A DNA stretch of 64,000 nt, from the NCBI RefSeq assembly GCF_017303315.1, contig NZ_JAFKOI010000011.1, forward strand, positions 1 to 64,000, written 5' to 3'. The notes under the pieces are model-generated. The model saw only the letters and a program-made list of their open reading frames with translations. It was not told the DNA's origin and did no database searches. Shown here piece by piece: positions 1 through 8,499 of the stretch. The first letter of the stretch is position 1; the number at the start of each line of letters is the position of its first letter. Source of the stretch: Bacillus sp. NTK071. GTDB taxonomy: Bacteria; Bacillota; Bacilli; Bacillales; Guptibacillaceae. The position numbers and the translations under genes are program-made.

Positions 1-95
1 TAAGATCCCTTAGAGATGATGAGGTAGATAGGTTCGGGGTGGAAGCGTGGCAACACGTGGAGCTGACGAATACTAATCGATCGAGGGCTTAACCT
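1..95 (+). rRNA. rrl: 23S ribosomal RNA, 3' end (partial)
   Basis: The window opens inside the 3' terminal domain of a 23S rRNA gene. The segment ending in ACTAATCGATCGAGGGCTTA then AACC matches the conserved 3' end of Bacillus 23S rRNA. The terminal CTTAACC is the strand that pairs with the 23S 5' end. The exact 3' nucleotide is estimated to within a few bases. The gene starts outside the window. Confidence 0.93.
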
Positions 96-460
96 AAAAA
101 CGAAAAGTAAAGCAGGCTTGGTCACATTCGTAGACCATTGGAGCTCTTGAACGTAAGGCGCTTTTCGCCTGAAGTGAAAGAGTGAAATGGGCAAGAATGT
201 AGCCTGCGGAACTAGACATTACGAAAAGCGAAGTGAGCCGTTTAAATCCGACAAGCGTTGGAAGCTTTTGAGTCAGACGCGCTTTGTGCGTCAGGCGAAA
301 AAGGTGAAACGATCGAGGATTTGGCTCACGTAGCTGGACATTCTTATTGGAAAACGTTGTGAGTGCTATCTAGTTTTCAGGGTACAAACCTGAAAAAAGG
401 AAGTTCGACTAAGTTCCACCACGTCCTGTGGTGAACATCGAACGGCTAACATCCTGTTAG
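96..460 (+). other. 23S-5S spacer, long, with internally similar halves
   Basis: This is a spacer of about 365 bases, long for a 23S-5S interval. No tRNA is seen in it. It holds short hairpins that could be RNase III or other processing stems (TTTTCAGG/ACCTGAAAA near 373-395, TCCACCAC/GTGGTGA near 415-434). Two stretches, about 138-240 and 256-350, share a pattern (GGA(A)GCT-TTGA, an arm-loop-arm with GGCGC/GCGCC-like arms, GTGAAA, then CTAGACATT or CTGGACATT), which suggests an old internal duplication. Confidence 0.6.
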
Positions 461-577
<117 letters not shown>

Positions 578-587
578 AATAATGAGA

Positions 588-618
588 AGTCAGAGATCAA
601 ATGGTCTCTGGCTTTTTT
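588..618 (+). terminator. Intrinsic terminator of the rRNA operon
   Basis: The stem AGTCAGAGATC pairs with GGTCTCTGGCT (G-U pairs allowed) over a short AAAT-type loop and is followed by six T. It lies 11 bases after 5S copy 1. Confidence 0.9.
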
Positions 619-672
619 GTATGGTTTTAACTAAATAGGATTTTGACTAACAATCGCTGCTTCAGAACAGAA

Positions 673-766
673 TCGCGGATATATTCTCAAATTCGCGGAT
701 AAAATCATGAAAATCGCGGATATAATTTTATTTTCGCGGATATATCGAAAATATCGCGGATAAACC
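673..766. repeat. Array of five TCGCGGATA(T/A)A units, about 20-bp period
   Basis: The core TCGCGGATA(T/A)A starts at 673, 693, 714, 734 and 754, so the units are 20, 21, 20 and 20 bp apart. The last core base alternates between the GATATA and GATAAA forms. The bases between cores are AT-rich and not conserved. The array lies about 55 bases after the 5S terminator. There is no coding capacity and the spacers are far too short for CRISPR. The same family recurs at 1235 and 19316. Confidence 0.9.
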
Positions 767-947
767 ATAATAACTATTGAGCACATCAGCGAAGAGAGGC
801 ATTGTGACAAAACAGCGTTGCATCTTCCTCCAAAAAAACAAAAGGGCATACCGTAAGTAATGTTAATGTATCAAAAATCGTTTTTTTTAAAATCTTATGT
901 AGAAAATGTCGTGAGTGCTCTTTATTTATGAGAGAATAAAATTTCTC

Positions 948-976
948 TTGAACTTCATAAAGAAGTATAGTAAGAT
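948..976 (+). promoter_or_regulatory. Sigma-A-like promoter of the second 5S gene
   Basis: TTGAAC (948-953) and TAAGAT (971-976) are separated by 17 bases. They lie about 50 bases upstream of 5S copy 2, which otherwise has no visible promoter. This would allow a separate transcript, processed to 5S. Read-through past the 588-618 terminator is the alternative source. Confidence 0.5.
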
Positions 977-1025
977 ATATCTTGTCCTTGGTTAAACACT
1001 TTCTAGTGGATCAACCATTGATTAG

Positions 1026-1142
<117 letters not shown>

Positions 1143-1152
1143 AACTTTGAGA

Positions 1153-1183
1153 AGTCAGAGATCAAACAGTCTCTGGCTTTTTT
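1153..1183 (+). terminator. Intrinsic terminator of 5S copy 2
   Basis: The stem AGTCAGAGA pairs with TCTCTGGCT and is followed by a run of six T. It is nearly identical to the terminator of 5S copy 1. Confidence 0.88.
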
Positions 1184-1234
1184 GTATGTATTTTTTAGAA
1201 GCACATATCTAACAAACGCTTCTTACAAACAGAA

Positions 1235-1274
1235 TTGTGGATATAATCTCAAAACAGCGGATAAATGGTGCATT
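1235..1274. repeat. Degenerate two-unit member of the 20-bp repeat family
   Basis: TTGTGGATATA at 1235 and CAGCGGATAAA at 1255 stand 20 bp apart. They match the first two units of the 673 array, and the preceding bases also match (CTAACAA-CGCT-CTT, then CAGAAT). This is a diverged copy carried along with the second 5S gene. Confidence 0.65.
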
Positions 1275-1401
1275 ATCACTAGCAATCCTCCTTACACCAC
1301 CAATTAATCTTAACCAATCATCGAAAAATAACAATAAAAGATCCTTCAGAGAATATGAACCCCCTTAATTACAAAAAATAATAAAAAAGGTGGTTATATA
1401 C

Positions 1402-2049
1402 ATGGGTATGAAGGAAAGGATTTTTGGAAATGGTTCGATGAAACCTGGAGGTAGCAGGGATTTCTTAGAAGCAGTGAAAGAAAGAAGGTCTATTTATGGG
1501 ATTGGAAAAGAGCGTACAATCTCAGATGAGAATTTACAAGAAGTGATTGAATATGCTGTTCTCCATACACCGTCAGCATTTAACTCACAAAGCGCGAGAG
1601 TCGTTGTGCTGCTTGACGATAATCACATTAAACTTTGGAATGAGATTACGAAAGAAACGCTTCGTGGCATTGTTCCAGCAGATCAGTTTAGTTCGACAGA
1701 AGACAAGATGAATGGCTTTGCAAGTGGATATGGCACTGTTCTCTTCTTTGAAGATCAGGATGTGATTAAGGGACTTCAAGAAAAACTCCCTACGTTTGCG
1801 GATACCTTTCCTAAATGGTCACAGCATTCTTCAGGTATGCTTCAATTTGTGATTTGGACAGCGCTAGAAAAAGAGGGGCTTGGTGCTTCTCTACAGCATT
1901 ACAATCCAATAATAGACGAGCAAGTGAAAGAAGAGTGGAATGTACCTGAGAGCTGGGAGCTAATCGCTCAAATGCCTTTTGGTAACCCAATTGCTCCTCC
2001 CGGAGATAAAGAGTTTAAACCTGTTGAAGAACGAGTGAAATTTTATTAG
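1402..2049 (+). CDS. Nitroreductase family protein (Frm2/Hbn1-like)
   Basis: A 215-residue single-domain protein that I place in the nitroreductase family, FMN-dependent NAD(P)H oxidoreductases that reduce nitro compounds or quinones. Family marks are the N-terminal ERRSIYGIGKE (residues 27-37), where the two Arg usually bind FMN phosphate, then PSAFNSQSARVVVL (57-70) and the C-terminal GLGASLQHYNP (159-169). The NSQ-AR pattern and the LQHYNP motif point to the Frm2-like subgroup rather than NfsA or NfsB. An in-frame GTG lies at 1390, but AAAAAAGGTGG ends 8 bases before the ATG at 1402, which I prefer. It is monocistronic with its own terminator. The physiological substrate is unknown. Confidence 0.85.
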   Translation: MGMKERIFGNGSMKPGGSRDFLEAVKERRSIYGIGKERTISDENLQEVIEYAVLHTPSAFNSQSARVVVLLDDNHIKLWNEITKETLRGIVPADQFSSTEDKMNGFASGYGTVLFFEDQDVIKGLQEKLPTFADTFPKWSQHSSGMLQFVIWTALEKEGLGASLQHYNPIIDEQVKEEWNVPESWELIAQMPFGNPIAPPGDKEFKPVEERVKFY

Positions 2050-2061
2050 TAAGCGATCTGA

Positions 2062-2093
2062 GAAGAGGAAGCATGGCATGCTTCTTCTTTTTT
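2062..2093 (+). terminator. Intrinsic terminator after the nitroreductase gene
   Basis: The stem GAAGCAT/ATGCTTC is extended by AGAAGA/TCTTCT and followed by a T run. It lies just after the stop codon at 2049. Confidence 0.8.
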
Positions 2094-2206
2094 GGTTTTG
2101 TTAGTTAATCTATTAAATTTTATCCCTAAATAATTTTATTGTAGAATGTATAATCTTAATAGTAAAAAAGAAGCGATTGAATGCCACCAATCACTTCTCC
2201 ATCCAG

Positions 2207-2647
2207 TTATTCTCCTGATTCATCATCTGTAATCTTCAAACGCTTCCGTTCTTCCTTCGATTCGATCAGCCGATGAAGGTGAATCAACAGAATGCCTCGT
2301 TTGTAGCTAGCATCAATTGGTTTTTCTCGTACTGGAAAGGGAAGTTCAACGATTCGTTCAAAAGGGCCATGCTTGTATTCTTCCTGCACATTTCGATAGC
2401 CCTTAAGGGACATGTTTGTCTGACCTTTTACTTTTAGCGTACGATAATGAATATACACATCCACATCATCTACTTTCTTAATACCTGGGAGATAGACGGT
2501 GCAGATCAGTTCATTACCAGCTTCGTAGAGATTGACGAGAGGGCCATTTGATACGAACATATCCTGAAAATCCGTCCAGAAATCATCTCCCATGAATTTG
2601 TTCATTTTGTTTCGCCAGTCGTACATTTGACTCCAGTAATCTCCCAT
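2207..2647 (-). CDS. Hsp20/alpha-crystallin family small heat-shock protein
   Basis: A 146-residue protein with an alpha-crystallin-like beta-sandwich in its central and C-terminal parts: LYEAGNELICTVYLPGIKK, then YRTLKVKGQ, then FERIVELPFPVREKPIDASYKRGILLIHL. The last of these is the Hsp20 A-x-x-x-G-x-L signature in the form ASYKRGILLIHL. Such proteins act as ATP-independent holdase chaperones; some Bacillus members (CotP-like) are spore-coat associated, which cannot be told here. The reading frame is open further upstream, but a perfect AGGAGGAG lies 5 bases before the ATG at 2647, which settles the start. It is transcribed opposite to its neighbours. Confidence 0.87.
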   Translation of the reverse strand: MGDYWSQMYDWRNKMNKFMGDDFWTDFQDMFVSNGPLVNLYEAGNELICTVYLPGIKKVDDVDVYIHYRTLKVKGQTNMSLKGYRNVQEEYKHGPFERIVELPFPVREKPIDASYKRGILLIHLHRLIESKEERKRLKITDDESGE

Positions 2648-2870
2648 GACTTCTCCTCCTGGGCTTTTTCCCATTATATGCTCCACATTATATCTTTGTT
2701 AAAAAAGATATAATGCAGTTTAAAACATTCGGTAAAGTGAATGGTATAAAAGAAAGTTCCGATTGAAACTTTTTAGTTGGAATCAGTAATTAACCCATGC
2801 GGTTCAATGTTTGATCGTGTTATGCTAGGGAAAGTTGGAGTTTTAGAGATAAGGAAGAAGGAGGATGGAC

Positions 2871-3398
2871 ATGCTTGATAGTGGTCTTGGCATGGTTGCT
2901 ACCATTTTTGCTATTAATATCGTTTATGTATCGTTTCTTACGATGCGTACGATTCTAACGCTTAAAGGGCAGCGATACCTTGCAGCAATTACTGGGACAA
3001 TTGAAATTGCGATTTATGTTATTGGACTTGGTCTCGTCCTCGATAATCTAGGGCAGATACAGAACGTTATTGCATACGCCCTTGGTTTTGGTGTGGGTAT
3101 AATAGTAGGAATGAAGATTGAAGAGTACCTAGCCCTTGGTTATATTACAGTAAATGCAATTACAACGAAGCTTGAAGATGATATTCCCAATAAATTAAGA
3201 GACGTTGGTTATGGTGTAACACATTATCTTGCCCATGGACGTCAGGGAGAACGCCTAGTGATGCAGATTCTAACATCACGTAAGTCTGAACGAAAGCTCT
3301 ATCAGTCAATTGAAGAGCTCGATCCGAAGGCATTCGTCATCTCCTATGAACCCCGTACCTTCCAGGGAGGATTCTGGGTTAGAAAAATCCGGAGGTAA
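2871..3398 (+). CDS. yebE: UPF0316 / DUF2179 membrane protein YebE
   Basis: About 175 residues. The N-terminal part holds three hydrophobic helices ([18 protein letters not shown], then [17 protein letters not shown], then [25 protein letters not shown]). A soluble DUF2179 domain follows, with [21 protein letters not shown] and the usual QILTSRK strand. The family (UPF0316) has no proven reaction; DUF2179 is thought to be a small ligand-sensing fold. AAGGAGG directly abuts an ATG at 2865 and lies 6 bases before the ATG at 2871, so 2871 is the better start. yebG follows after 3 bases. The yebE-yebG-purE order is the same as in B. subtilis, which supports the name. Confidence 0.88.
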   Translation: MLDSGLGMVATIFAINIVYVSFLTMRTILTLKGQRYLAAITGTIEIAIYVIGLGLVLDNLGQIQNVIAYALGFGVGIIVGMKIEEYLALGYITVNAITTKLEDDIPNKLRDVGYGVTHYLAHGRQGERLVMQILTSRKSERKLYQSIEELDPKAFVISYEPRTFQGGFWVRKIRR

Positions 3399-3401
3399 TG
3401 T

Positions 3402-3596
3402 ATGGAAAAGAAGCCTAAGAAAAAGAAGTTTGAAGTTCAAGAAAATGAGTCTCTATCAGATTGCTTAAAGCGCATGGACGACGAAGGCTACATGCCAGTC
3501 AGACGCCGTGAAGAGCCAGTCTTTAAAGAACGTAAAGGTTCCAAAGAACCTGAGCATTGTGGACAGAGAATTGTTTTTGAAGGAAAGTTGAAGTAA
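3402..3596 (+). CDS. yebG: NETI-motif small protein YebG
   Basis: A 64-residue, very lysine-rich soluble protein that begins [11 protein letters not shown]. It carries a variant of the NETI motif ([20 protein letters not shown]) followed by basic RRREEP and a C-terminal [11 protein letters not shown]. It starts 3 bases after yebE, is presumably co-transcribed with it, and ends inside the first PurR box of the purine promoter. Function is unknown. Identity rests on the motif and on conserved position before purE. Confidence 0.85.
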   Translation: MEKKPKKKKFEVQENESLSDCLKRMDDEGYMPVRRREEPVFKERKGSKEPEHCGQRIVFEGKLK

Positions 3597-3639
3597 AAAC
3601 CGAACATTAGACTTGATTTAAAACGCATCGTTCGATTTT
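3596..3639 (+). promoter_or_regulatory. Inverted pair of PurR boxes
   Basis: AAAACCGAACATT (3596-3608) matches the Bacillus PurBox consensus AWWWCCGAACWWT. An inverted second box, ATCGTTCGATTTT (3627-3639), follows after 18 bases with one mismatch in the CCGAAC core. The pair lies directly upstream of the -35, as in the B. subtilis pur operon. There PurR represses the operon and PRPP relieves repression. Confidence 0.85.
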
Positions 3640-3642
3640 ACG

Positions 3643-3672
3643 TTGACAGTTGAACGTGGCTCTTGTTACTAT
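3643..3672 (+). promoter_or_regulatory. Purine operon promoter
   Basis: A perfect -35 TTGACA (3643-3648) and a -10 TACTAT (3667-3672) are 18 bases apart. They lie just downstream of the PurR boxes and upstream of the guanine aptamer. Confidence 0.75.
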
Positions 3673-3692
3673 GTAAGAGGAGTTAAAAGGAT

Positions 3693-3764
3693 ACCTCATA
3701 TAATCTTGGGAATAAGGCCCATAAGTTTCTACCTGACGACCATTAATCGTCGGACTATGAGGGG
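3693..3764 (+). promoter_or_regulatory. Purine riboswitch aptamer, guanine type
   Basis: The aptamer has the P1 arms CCTCATA and TATGAGG, the conserved J1/2 TATAATC, the L2/L3 hairpins (TTGGGAATAAGGCCCATAA and GACGACCATTAATCGTC) and the J2/3 AGTTTCTACC. The specificity base lies in GGACTATG and is C, which pairs with guanine; adenine aptamers carry U there. Binding of guanine or hypoxanthine should stabilise P1 and let the downstream terminator form, lowering pur expression. Confidence 0.95.
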
Positions 3765-3810
3765 GAAAGTCGTGTTTTGCGTATGTGCAGGACAGGATGG
3801 ATGTGTTTTC

Positions 3811-3866
3811 GCCCGAGGTAGAAGCTTCTTCTAAGTAAATAGAAGAATTCTATCTCGGGCTTTTCT
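3811..3866 (+). terminator. Riboswitch-controlled terminator in the pur leader
   Basis: GCCCGAGGTAGAA (from 3811) pairs with TTCTATCTCGGGC (ending 3860), with an inner GAAGCTTCTTC segment, followed by TTTTCTGTTATTTT. It sits between the aptamer and purE. The antiterminator would use the 3' P1 strand, but I did not trace it fully. Confidence 0.88.
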
Positions 3867-3919
3867 GTTATTTTCAAACTATTTAGATTAATTAGTACCT
3901 TCACTGAAGGAGGAATAGC

Positions 3920-4405
3920 ATGATAGCGAAAATTGGCATCATAATGGGTAGCACATCAGATTGGGAAACGATGAAGCATGCCTGTGACATACTAGAAGAA
4001 CTTAATATTCCATTTGAGAAAAAAGTTGTTTCAGCTCACAGAACACCTGAGTTAATGTTTGAGTACGCGGAGTCAGCAAGAGAGCGTGGTCTTAAGGTGA
4101 TCATTGCAGGTGCTGGTGGCGCCGCACATTTGCCAGGTATGGTTGCTGCTAAGACAACACTTCCTGTAATAGGGGTGCCTGTTCAATCGCGAACGTTGAA
4201 TGGTCTTGATTCACTGCTTTCCATTGTTCAGATGCCAGGAGGAGTACCAGTCGCAACAGTGGCGATTGGAAAAGCAGGAGCGAAGAACGCAGGGCTTCTA
4301 GCAGCACAAATTCTAAGCACGAACGATAAAGGAATTGAACAGAAGCTTAGCGATTATCGAACACGGATGAAAGAAGCGGTACTCGAAAGTAGTGATACTT
4401 TATGA
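3920..4405 (+). CDS. purE: N5-carboxyaminoimidazole ribonucleotide mutase PurE
   Basis: A 161-residue class I PurE, which moves the carboxylate of N5-CAIR to give CAIR in IMP synthesis. The N-terminal [18 protein letters not shown] holds the phosphate-binding GSxSD loop. [15 protein letters not shown] (catalytic His in SAHRTP) and [14 protein letters not shown] follow. The C-terminal part has PVIGVPVQS. It is the first gene of the operon, 53 bases after the leader terminator, with GAAGGAGG before the ATG. Its last four bases overlap the purK start (ATGA). Confidence 0.97.
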   Translation: MIAKIGIIMGSTSDWETMKHACDILEELNIPFEKKVVSAHRTPELMFEYAESARERGLKVIIAGAGGAAHLPGMVAAKTTLPVIGVPVQSRTLNGLDSLLSIVQMPGGVPVATVAIGKAGAKNAGLLAAQILSTNDKGIEQKLSDYRTRMKEAVLESSDTL

Positions 4406-5514
4406 ATAGAACCATTTTACCTGGAAGTACAATAGGAATTCTAGGTGGCGGTCAGCTTGGTAGAATGATGGCTTTAAAGGCAAGAGAGATGGGCTATCGT
4501 ATCGCTGTACTTGAACCTAAGAGTGGTTCACCATGTGGTCAAGTAGCGGATCATGAAGTTGTAAGTGGGTATGATGATCTGGATGGAGCAAGAGAGCTTT
4601 CTGATGTTAGTGATGTGATCACTTATGAATTTGAGAATATCACTCACGAAACGGCTAAGTGGCTTACGGAGAATGCTTATATGCCACAGGGTGGCGAGCT
4701 ACTTCGCATCACACAGGATCGCTACGTTGAGAAGACAACCATTCAGAAATCAGGCCTTCAAGTTGCACCTTTTGAAGCAGTGGATTCTAAACAAGACCTA
4801 TATAATGCCATAAAGAAGATCGGCTTGCCTTCCGTACTTAAAACACGGACTGGCGGTTACGATGGAAAAGGTCAGTGGGTTTTAAGAAAGCAAGAAGACG
4901 TTGAATCTCTTTCGTTTCCAAATGTACCTTGCATACTTGAAAGCTGGGTGCCGTTTCAAAAGGAACTATCTGTTATTGTCACACGAAGCGTAACAGGAGA
5001 AACAGCAACGTTCCCTGTAGGAGAGAACATTCACGTTAACAATATTCTTCATCAAACGATTGTTCCAGCGCGAGTAGACGAGACAATGAAGAACGAGGCG
5101 AGTGAGGTGGGAAAACAACTTGCCAATAATCTGAACCTTGTTGGAACACTTGCAGTTGAACTTTTCTTAAAAGATAATGAGCTATATGTAAATGAACTTG
5201 CACCAAGACCTCACAATTCAGGACATTATACGATGGAAGCATGCGAAACTTCTCAATTTGAACAGCATATTCGAGCGATATGCGGTTTGCCGCTTGGGAG
5301 CACGAAGCAGGTAACACCCGTTGTAATGGGAAATTTGCTCGGTCAGCATGTGTCACCTCTACTAAATAGTGTATCGGAACTTGGTAGCGCAAAGCTTCAT
5401 TTATATGGAAAAGACGAAGCGAAGCATAATCGCAAAATGGGTCATGTTAACTTTCTTGCATCATCAACTGAAGATGCGATTGAGCGGATGACGCAATGGA
5501 AATTATGGGAGTAA
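4402..5514 (+). CDS. purK: N5-carboxyaminoimidazole ribonucleotide synthase PurK
   Basis: A 370-residue ATP-grasp enzyme that makes N5-CAIR from AIR, bicarbonate and ATP for PurE. The N-terminal [16 protein letters not shown] is the PurK pre-ATP-grasp loop. [16 protein letters not shown] is the ATP-grasp glycine loop, and [25 protein letters not shown] holds the metal-binding acidic residues. It overlaps purE by 4 bases, which implies translational coupling. Length and motif order are normal for Bacillus. Confidence 0.97.
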   Translation: MNRTILPGSTIGILGGGQLGRMMALKAREMGYRIAVLEPKSGSPCGQVADHEVVSGYDDLDGARELSDVSDVITYEFENITHETAKWLTENAYMPQGGELLRITQDRYVEKTTIQKSGLQVAPFEAVDSKQDLYNAIKKIGLPSVLKTRTGGYDGKGQWVLRKQEDVESLSFPNVPCILESWVPFQKELSVIVTRSVTGETATFPVGENIHVNNILHQTIVPARVDETMKNEASEVGKQLANNLNLVGTLAVELFLKDNELYVNELAPRPHNSGHYTMEACETSQFEQHIRAICGLPLGSTKQVTPVVMGNLLGQHVSPLLNSVSELGSAKLHLYGKDEAKHNRKMGHVNFLASSTEDAIERMTQWKLWE

Positions 5515-5539
5515 AGATAATAGACCAGGAGGACTTAAT

Positions 5540-6832
5540 ATGATTGAACGTTATACACGCCCAGAGATGGGAGCTATTTGGACAGAGGAAAATCGCTACA
5601 ATGCGTGGCTCGAGGTAGAAATTCTTGCATGTGAAGCATGGGCGGAGTTAGGGATTATTCCTAAAGAAGATGTGCAGAAAATCCGTGAAAACGCAGGATT
5701 TAACGTGGAACGCATTCATGCGATTGAAGAAGAAACGCGTCATGACGTCGTTGCTTTTACTAGAGCCGTTTCAGAAACGCTAGGAGAAGAGCGCAAGTGG
5801 GTCCATTATGGCTTAACGTCAACAGATGTGGTCGACACCGCTTTGTCTTACCAGCTTAAGCAAGCGAACGATCTTTTGATTATGGATATTGAGAAATTCA
5901 TTGAGGTGCTCAAAGCAAAAGCACAAGAACATAAATACACAGTTATGATGGGTAGAACACATGGTGTTCATGCAGAACCAACAACTTTTGGTCTTAAAAT
6001 GGCGCTATGGTATGAAGAAATGAAGCGTAACCTTGATCGCTTCAAAACAGCTTCTGAAAATGTTCGATTCGGTAAGCTATCTGGAGCAGTTGGAACATAT
6101 GCGAACATTGATCCGTTTATTGAGCAGTATGTATGTGAAAAGATTGGTCTTCAACCAGCACCAATTTCGACACAAACACTTCAGCGCGATCGTCATGCAC
6201 ACTATATGTCATCACTTGCGCTTGTTGCAACGTCTATCGAAAAGTTTGCAGTTGAAATCCGCGGACTACAGAAAAGTGAAACGCGTGAGGTGGAAGAATT
6301 CTTTGCAAAAGGTCAAAAAGGTTCATCCGCAATGCCTCATAAACGGAATCCGATCGGTTCTGAAAACATGACGGGAATGGCACGTGTGATTCGTGGTTAT
6401 ATGACAACAGCTTACGAGAATGTGGCACTATGGCACGAACGCGATATCTCCCATTCTTCTGCAGAGCGTGTGATTTTGCCAGATGCAACGATAGCACTTA
6501 ATTATATGCTGAATCGTTTTGCTGGTATCGTTTCAAAGTTAACGGTTTTCCCAGAAAACATGAAGCGTAATATGACGAGAACATACGGATTAATCTACAG
6601 CCAACGCGTTCTTCTATCTCTTATTGATAAAGGGATGTCACGAGAAGCAGCATATGATCTTGTTCAGCCGAAAACAATGGATGCATGGGAGCGCGGTATT
6701 CAGTTTAGAGAATTAGTAGAAGCGGATCCTAAAATTACTGATCAGCTTAGTGAATCCGAAATTGATGACTGCTTTGATTACAACTACCACCTGAAGCCGG
6801 TGGATATGATATTTGAACGTCTCGGACTTTAA
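5540..6832 (+). CDS. purB: Adenylosuccinate lyase PurB
   Basis: A 430-residue member of the fumarase/aspartase superfamily. It cleaves SAICAR to AICAR in IMP synthesis and adenylosuccinate to AMP. The superfamily signature [11 protein letters not shown] holds the mobile catalytic Ser loop. TSTDVVDTA and [15 protein letters not shown] carry the other active-site residues, including the His of RTHGVHAEP. It begins 25 bases after purK with AGGAGG before the ATG. Confidence 0.97.
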   Translation: MIERYTRPEMGAIWTEENRYNAWLEVEILACEAWAELGIIPKEDVQKIRENAGFNVERIHAIEEETRHDVVAFTRAVSETLGEERKWVHYGLTSTDVVDTALSYQLKQANDLLIMDIEKFIEVLKAKAQEHKYTVMMGRTHGVHAEPTTFGLKMALWYEEMKRNLDRFKTASENVRFGKLSGAVGTYANIDPFIEQYVCEKIGLQPAPISTQTLQRDRHAHYMSSLALVATSIEKFAVEIRGLQKSETREVEEFFAKGQKGSSAMPHKRNPIGSENMTGMARVIRGYMTTAYENVALWHERDISHSSAERVILPDATIALNYMLNRFAGIVSKLTVFPENMKRNMTRTYGLIYSQRVLLSLIDKGMSREAAYDLVQPKTMDAWERGIQFRELVEADPKITDQLSESEIDDCFDYNYHLKPVDMIFERLGL

Positions 6833-6854
6833 TTAAGCATCGGAGGGGATCACC

Positions 6855-7580
6855 ATGGAAAAGCAAGGATTGTTGTACGAAGGTAAAGCGAAGCGAATTT
6901 ATGCAACAAACGAAGCAGAGGTTGTATGGGTCGAGTATAAAGATTCAGCAACAGCTTATAACGGTGAGAAGAAAGCGACAATCTCAGGTAAAGGAAGACT
7001 GAACAATGAAATCACAAGTTTGCTCTTTGATTATTTGAAGAGTGCGGGCATTGAGAGCCATTTTATTGAAAAATTGTCTTCTACAGAGCAGCTTGTGAAG
7101 CGGGTATCGATCATACCACTCGAAGTGGTTGTTCGGAACATCGCCGCCGGGAGCTTTTCCAAACGAACCGGTGTTGAAGAAGGTAAGCTTCTAAAACAGC
7201 CGATCGTTGAATTCTACTACAAGAATGATGACCTTGGTGATCCTCTTCTAACGCTTGATCATGTGCTTGAACTTGAACTTGCGACAGAAGATACAGTTAA
7301 TGATTTGAAAGAACGGGCGTTGAGAATAAATACGCTACTACGAGACTATTTCCTCGAGCGTGATGTGAAACTAGTGGACTTTAAGCTTGAATTCGGTATG
7401 ACAGCAGAAGGAAAGATTATGCTTGCTGATGAAATATCGCCGGATACATGTAGATTGTGGGACAGCAAAACAAATGAAAAACTAGATAAAGATGTGTTTC
7501 GAAGAGACATTGGTAATCTGACAGAAGCGTACGAACAAATTCTAGCTCGTTTAGGGGGATCCGAATCATGTATAAAGTAA
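6855..7580 (+). CDS. purC: SAICAR synthetase PurC
   Basis: A 241-residue phosphoribosylaminoimidazole-succinocarboxamide synthase, which joins aspartate to CAIR using ATP. The N-terminal LLYEGKAKRIYAT is the nucleotide-binding loop. VVRNIAAGSFSKRTG and DEISPDTCRLWD are the two PurC family signatures. It lies 22 bases after purB and overlaps purS by 13 bases. Length matches the B. subtilis protein. Confidence 0.97.
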   Translation: MEKQGLLYEGKAKRIYATNEAEVVWVEYKDSATAYNGEKKATISGKGRLNNEITSLLFDYLKSAGIESHFIEKLSSTEQLVKRVSIIPLEVVVRNIAAGSFSKRTGVEEGKLLKQPIVEFYYKNDDLGDPLLTLDHVLELELATEDTVNDLKERALRINTLLRDYFLERDVKLVDFKLEFGMTAEGKIMLADEISPDTCRLWDSKTNEKLDKDVFRRDIGNLTEAYEQILARLGGSESCIK

Positions 7581-7819
7581 AAGTCTATGTAACGTTAAAA
7601 GAAAGTGTACTAGATCCACAGGGGAGTGCTGTTAAGAATTCACTCCACAGTCTTTCTTACAATGAAGTAGAAGATGTACGAATCGGAAAATACATGGAGC
7701 TTACCGTTAAAGATACGGAAAACCTTAATCAGCGCATTCAAGAAATTTGCGAGAAGCTTCTTGCGAATACAGTGATTGAAGATTACACCTATGAAATCGA
7801 GGAGGGAGTCGCACAGTGA
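7568..7819 (+). CDS. purS: FGAM synthase subunit PurS
   Basis: An 83-residue PurS, the small structural subunit of the three-part FGAM synthase of Gram-positive bacteria. It dimerises and bridges PurQ (glutaminase) and PurL (synthetase). [18 protein letters not shown] at the N-terminus and [11 protein letters not shown] in the middle are typical. It overlaps purC by 13 bases and purQ by 4, consistent with matched synthesis of the subunits. Confidence 0.96.
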   Translation: MYKVKVYVTLKESVLDPQGSAVKNSLHSLSYNEVEDVRIGKYMELTVKDTENLNQRIQEICEKLLANTVIEDYTYEIEEGVAQ

Positions 7820-8499
7820 AATTTGCAGTGATTGTGTTCCCGGGTTCAAACTGCGATGTGGATATGTATCATGCCATCAAAGATGAGCTTGGAGAAGAAG
7901 CGGTTTATGTCCGGTACGATGAGCAGAATCTAGCAAACTACGATGCGATTCTTCTACCTGGTGGGTTCTCCTATGGAGACTATTTACGTAGCGGTGCGAT
8001 TGCCCGCTTTGCACCGATCATGCCTGAAGTCATAAAGGCTGCTGAAACTGGAAAGCCAGTTTTAGGCGTGTGCAACGGATTCCAAATTCTCTTGGAAGCA
8101 GGTCTATTACCGGGTGCCATGAAACGAAATAAGAATTTGAAGTTTATGTGCCGCCCTGTGACTTTACGGGTTCAAAACAATGAAACGATGTTTACTTCAG
8201 CATATGAGAACGGTGAAGAAATTACAGTGCCGATCGCTCATGGTGAAGGAAACTACTATTGCGATGAAGAAACGTTAGCACAGCTTAAGAAAGACAACCG
8301 TATTGCATTCAGCTATGCAGATAACCCGAATGGTTCAGTTGAAGACATCGCAGGTATTGTGAATGAAGAAGGCAATGTGCTTGGCATGATGCCACACCCT
8401 GAACGAGCGGTAGATGAATTGTTAGGAAGCGCGGACGGATTAAAGCTATTTAAATCGATACTACGCAACTGGAGGGAATCCCATGTCACACATGCATGA
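7816..8499 (+). CDS. purQ: FGAM synthase glutaminase subunit PurQ
   Basis: A 227-residue class I glutamine amidotransferase that supplies ammonia to PurL. The catalytic Cys lies in [16 protein letters not shown], and the His-Glu pair lies in [10 protein letters not shown]. The N-terminal [18 protein letters not shown] is typical. The start is GTG at 7816 with GAGGGAG upstream, overlapping the purS stop. It overlaps purL by 17 bases. Confidence 0.97.
   Translation: MKFAVIVFPGSNCDVDMYHAIKDELGEEAVYVRYDEQNLANYDAILLPGGFSYGDYLRSGAIARFAPIMPEVIKAAETGKPVLGVCNGFQILLEAGLLPGAMKRNKNLKFMCRPVTLRVQNNETMFTSAYENGEEITVPIAHGEGNYYCDEETLAQLKKDNRIAFSYADNPNGSVEDIAGIVNEEGNVLGMMPHPERAVDELLGSADGLKLFKSILRNWRESHVTHA

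Noticed and set aside
673-766. CRISPR-like array
   Set aside because: The repeat core is only about 11 bases, the intervening bases are 9-10 nt and AT-rich, and no cas gene is near. Period 20 is too short for CRISPR.
631-849. 72-residue minus-strand ORF between the 5S genes
   Set aside because: It is made of the repeat array translated, without a ribosome site.
3643-3834. 63-residue ORF upstream of purE
   Set aside because: It spans the pur promoter, the guanine aptamer and the terminator; structured RNA explains this stretch fully.
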